Assembly: GCA_035526585.1 (NCBI GenBank)
Contig: DATLCC010000079.1
Location: 1 to 31,157 of the forward strand
DNA from: JAJPHT01 sp035526585
GTDB lineage: Archaea; Thermoplasmatota; SW-10-69-26; JACQPN01; JAJPHT01
Length of the DNA: 31,157 nucleotides
Direction: 5' to 3'
Part shown: in pieces, positions 29,391 to 31,157 of the stretch
Layout of the letters: every line of letters begins with the position of its first letter
How positions within the stretch are numbered: position 1 is the first letter of the stretch
Position numbers and translations under genes: made by a program
The notes under the pieces: model-generated
The model's database searches: none
Seen by the model: the letters and a program-made list of their open reading frames with translations, nothing else
Told to the model about the DNA's origin: nothing

Positions 29391-29729
29391 ATGGTCGCCC
29401 CCCTCGATGACATCGTCCGCTCCTTCCGCCGCAGCCGCGACCGCGTCTCGGTCTTCCTCGCATGCATGGCGCTCGGACGCGCTCCGGTCCCCGAGATCGC
29501 AGCGCGCTCGGGCGTGGAGCCCACGCGCGTGCTTGCGGTCATGGAAGGTCAGCTTCCGTGGTTCAAGCCCGCGTACTCGCTCGTGCAGCTGGGCCTCATG
29601 GTGCCCATGACGACGGCGCACGGCCCATCGTACGAGCCCACGCGCGCCGCCGCAGGCGTCCTCGACGCGCTTCGGGCGCGTGCGTTGCTGCCCAGCGGCC
29701 GGGACGAGGGGGCGAGGGCCGAAGGGTGA
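29391..29729 (+). CDS. Small helix-turn-helix regulator between repeat arrays
   Basis: This 112-residue protein starts MVAPLDDIVRSFRRSRDRVS and contains a winged-helix core: RVSVFLACMALGRAPVPEIA, then ARSGVEPTRVLAVMEGQ as the recognition region, and PWFKPAYSLVQLGLM as the wing and last helix. This resembles small archaeal wHTH regulators that end in a SLVxLGL motif. The C-terminal tail (SGRDEGARAEG) looks disordered. No clear TATA is near the ATG. The gene lies between two 11-bp repeat arrays, which are candidate binding sites. Confidence 0.7.
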   Translation: MVAPLDDIVRSFRRSRDRVSVFLACMALGRAPVPEIAARSGVEPTRVLAVMEGQLPWFKPAYSLVQLGLMVPMTTAHGPSYEPTRAAAGVLDALRARALLPSGRDEGARAEG

Positions 29730-29753
29730 AAGGGCGCGGTGCGCGCGGGGCCT

Positions 29754-29896
29754 CACATGCACTGCATGTGCACCGCACATGCGTTGCACATGCGCTGCAC
29801 ATGTCCCGCATATGCGCTGCACATGTCCCGCATATGCGCTCCACATGCGCTGCGAATGTCCCGCACATGCATCGCACGTGCGCTGCACGTGCGTCG
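29754..29896 (+). repeat. Array of thirteen 11-bp repeats (CACATGCGCTG)
   Basis: Thirteen consecutive 11-bp units follow CACATGCGCTG, with variants such as CACATGTCCCG and CATATGCGCTG. On the other strand the core reads CATGTG, as in the array at 29230-29317, so the two arrays are inverted relative to each other. It begins 24 bases after the HTH stop and ends 46 bases before the acyl-CoA synthetase stop. Confidence 0.85.
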
Positions 29897-29942
29897 CGGG
29901 CCGCAGCGCTGCCTCCGCCGCTCCCGTCGGTCGCGTGGCGGT

Positions 29943-31157
29943 TCAGCTGAACATGCCTTCGATCTGCGTCTTGTAGTGTTGCACGATGATGCGGCGCTTC
30001 TTCTTGAGCGTGGGCGTGAGCTCGTCGCGGTCCATGGTGAAGGCGTGGTCGGCGAAGGCGAACGTCTTGATCTGCTCGAAGTCGGCGCAGCGCGCGTTCG
30101 TGTCGTCGATGGCCTTCTGGAACTGCGCGCGCACCTGCGGCGCGTCGAGGAGGTCGCGTCCGACCTGGTAGGTCATGGGTTGGCCCGTGGGGTCGGGCTT
30201 CACGACGACCTTGTTCTTGTCGTAGGCGATGCCGTTCTTGTCGGCCCATGCGACGAGCGCGTCGAAGTTGGGTTGCACGAGGCAGCCTGCGAACTTGCGG
30301 TCGGTGGCGACGAGGAGGGCGTCGGCGACGAGGGGGTTGAGCTTCAGCTTCTCTTCGACGGTGACGGGCGCGATCTTCTTGCCGGTGTTGAGGACCTCGA
30401 TCTCCTTCTTGCGGTCGACGATCGCGAGGAAGCCGTCCTCGTCGAACTTGCCGATGTCGCCGGTCTTGAACCAGCCCTCTTCGTTGAACGCGTCCTTCGT
30501 CTCGGCGGGCTGGTTGAGGTAGCCTTTGAAGATGTTGGGGCCTTTCATGAGGACCTCGCCGTCGTCGGCGAGCGTCATCTCCATGCCGGGGAAGGGGGGG
30601 CCGACGGTGCCGGGCTTGAATTTCCAGGGGAGGTTCACGTTGGAGGGCGCGCTCGTCTCGGTGAGGCCGTAGCCTTCGTAGATCGGGACGCCGATGCCTT
30701 GGAAGAAGTACAGGAGGTCCGGTCTGATCGCAGCCGAGCCCGTGATGCCGATCTTGAGCGCGGTGAGGCCGAGCGCTTCGCGCAGCTTCGCGTAGACGAG
30801 CTTGTCGAAGAGCGCGTGCTTCACGCGCAGCCCGAGCCCAGGCTTCCCTCCGTTCGCGATGGCTTTGCCATACTCCCGGGCCGTTCCAGCGGCGCGCGCG
30901 AAGATCTTCTTCTTGCGCTCGTCATTCCCTTCTTCGACCTTCTTCACGATCTGCGCGTACATGCGCTCGTAGAGGCGCGGCACGCTCGCAAGGTACACCG
31001 GCCGCACCTCCTTGAGATCGTCCACGAGCGTCGCGGGCGAGCCGAACGAGATGATGCCGTTGATGTGGATCGCATGCTGGAGCTGCAGGCGCCCGTAGCA
31101 GTGCGCGAGCGGCAGGAACACGAGCGTCGTGCCGTTGTCTGGCACCTGCAGCGTCTT
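29943..31157 (-). CDS. Long-chain acyl-CoA synthetase (AMP-forming), 3' part
   Basis: The gene runs off the right edge, so only the last 404 residues are seen. The enzyme activates fatty acids with ATP and CoA. Present are LPLAHCYGRLQL, the aromatic motif region VPIYEGYGLTETSAPSNVN, the hinge TGDIGKFDEDGFLAIVDRKK and the end TPTLKKKRRIIVQHY with the catalytic lysine region. Insertions and the PDLLYFFQGIGVPIYEGYGL block fit the long-chain (FadD15-like) group. The N-terminal P-loop-like motif is outside the window. It pairs functionally with the crotonase at 10297-11085. Confidence 0.92.
   Translation of the reverse strand, partial: KTLQVPDNGTTLVFLPLAHCYGRLQLQHAIHINGIISFGSPATLVDDLKEVRPVYLASVPRLYERMYAQIVKKVEEGNDERKKKIFARAAGTAREYGKAIANGGKPGLGLRVKHALFDKLVYAKLREALGLTALKIGITGSAAIRPDLLYFFQGIGVPIYEGYGLTETSAPSNVNLPWKFKPGTVGPPFPGMEMTLADDGEVLMKGPNIFKGYLNQPAETKDAFNEEGWFKTGDIGKFDEDGFLAIVDRKKEIEVLNTGKKIAPVTVEEKLKLNPLVADALLVATDRKFAGCLVQPNFDALVAWADKNGIAYDKNKVVVKPDPTGQPMTYQVGRDLLDAPQVRAQFQKAIDDTNARCADFEQIKTFAFADHAFTMDRDELTPTLKKKRRIIVQHYKTQIEGMFS

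Noticed and set aside
29230..29896. CRISPR array
   Set aside because: The 11-bp units are contiguous with no spacers, too short for CRISPR repeats, and no cas genes are nearby.
1..31157. tRNA or rRNA genes
   Set aside because: I looked for T-loop (GTTCRA) and acceptor-stem pairs and for rRNA signatures and found none that I could support by eye; a tRNA scan would settle it.

Overview
The window is a GC-rich stretch of an archaeal chromosome, most likely euryarchaeal in the broad sense. A Thermoplasmatota-like lineage is my best guess, but the sequence does not prove it. The archaeal markers are initiation factor 5A with its hypusine loop, Sec61-type SecY and SecE, the helicase Hel308, the KEOPS subunit Cgi121, an archaellin, a SAMP-type ubiquitin-like protein and a JAMM protease. 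Many genes have a TATA box centred about 27-34 bases before the start codon, the signature of leaderless mRNAs. Acyl-CoA synthetase and enoyl-CoA hydratase genes suggest a heterotroph that uses fatty acids. No rRNA, tRNA, CRISPR array or complete insertion sequence was seen.

Layout. Positions 1-5.5 kb hold an NADP(H) phosphatase/NAD kinase pair, eIF5A, a pyrF-DedA pair, small unknowns and an MntR-type regulator. Positions 5.7-12.1 kb hold an archaellin, a JAMM protease, divergent secY and secE, a SAMP gene overlapping a secreted-protein gene, a crotonase and small unknowns. Positions 12.1-19.0 kb hold a zinc-ribbon protein, an Asp-box lipoprotein, a CBS-ParB protein, a methyltransferase, an anchored phosphatase and Cgi121. 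Positions 19.1-21.8 kb hold hel308 with a RelE-like toxin gene and a 30-codon ORF behind it. Positions 21.8-23.2 kb have no ordinary gene but carry two copies of a microprotein module and a dense run of perfect hairpins. Positions 23.2-29.1 kb, all on the minus strand, hold an amino-acid permease, an anchored protein, three tandem small secreted cysteine proteins and two membrane-anchored double-winged-helix regulators. Positions 29.2-29.9 kb hold a small helix-turn-helix gene between two arrays of 11-bp repeats. The window ends inside an acyl-CoA synthetase gene.

Three things stand out. First, a short two-hairpin repeat lies just behind secY (twice), the crotonase gene and the CBS-ParB gene; each time it is followed by a second copy of the last codons and stop of that gene, as if the element inserts at gene 3' ends and duplicates or replaces the C-terminus. 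Second, two diverged copies of a 36-39-residue microprotein differ mainly at synonymous positions and share promoter spacing and a downstream hairpin. Third, two 11-bp-period arrays with the core CATGTG in opposite orientation bracket a small regulator gene. Divergent gene pairs also repeatedly share a single palindromic TATA box.
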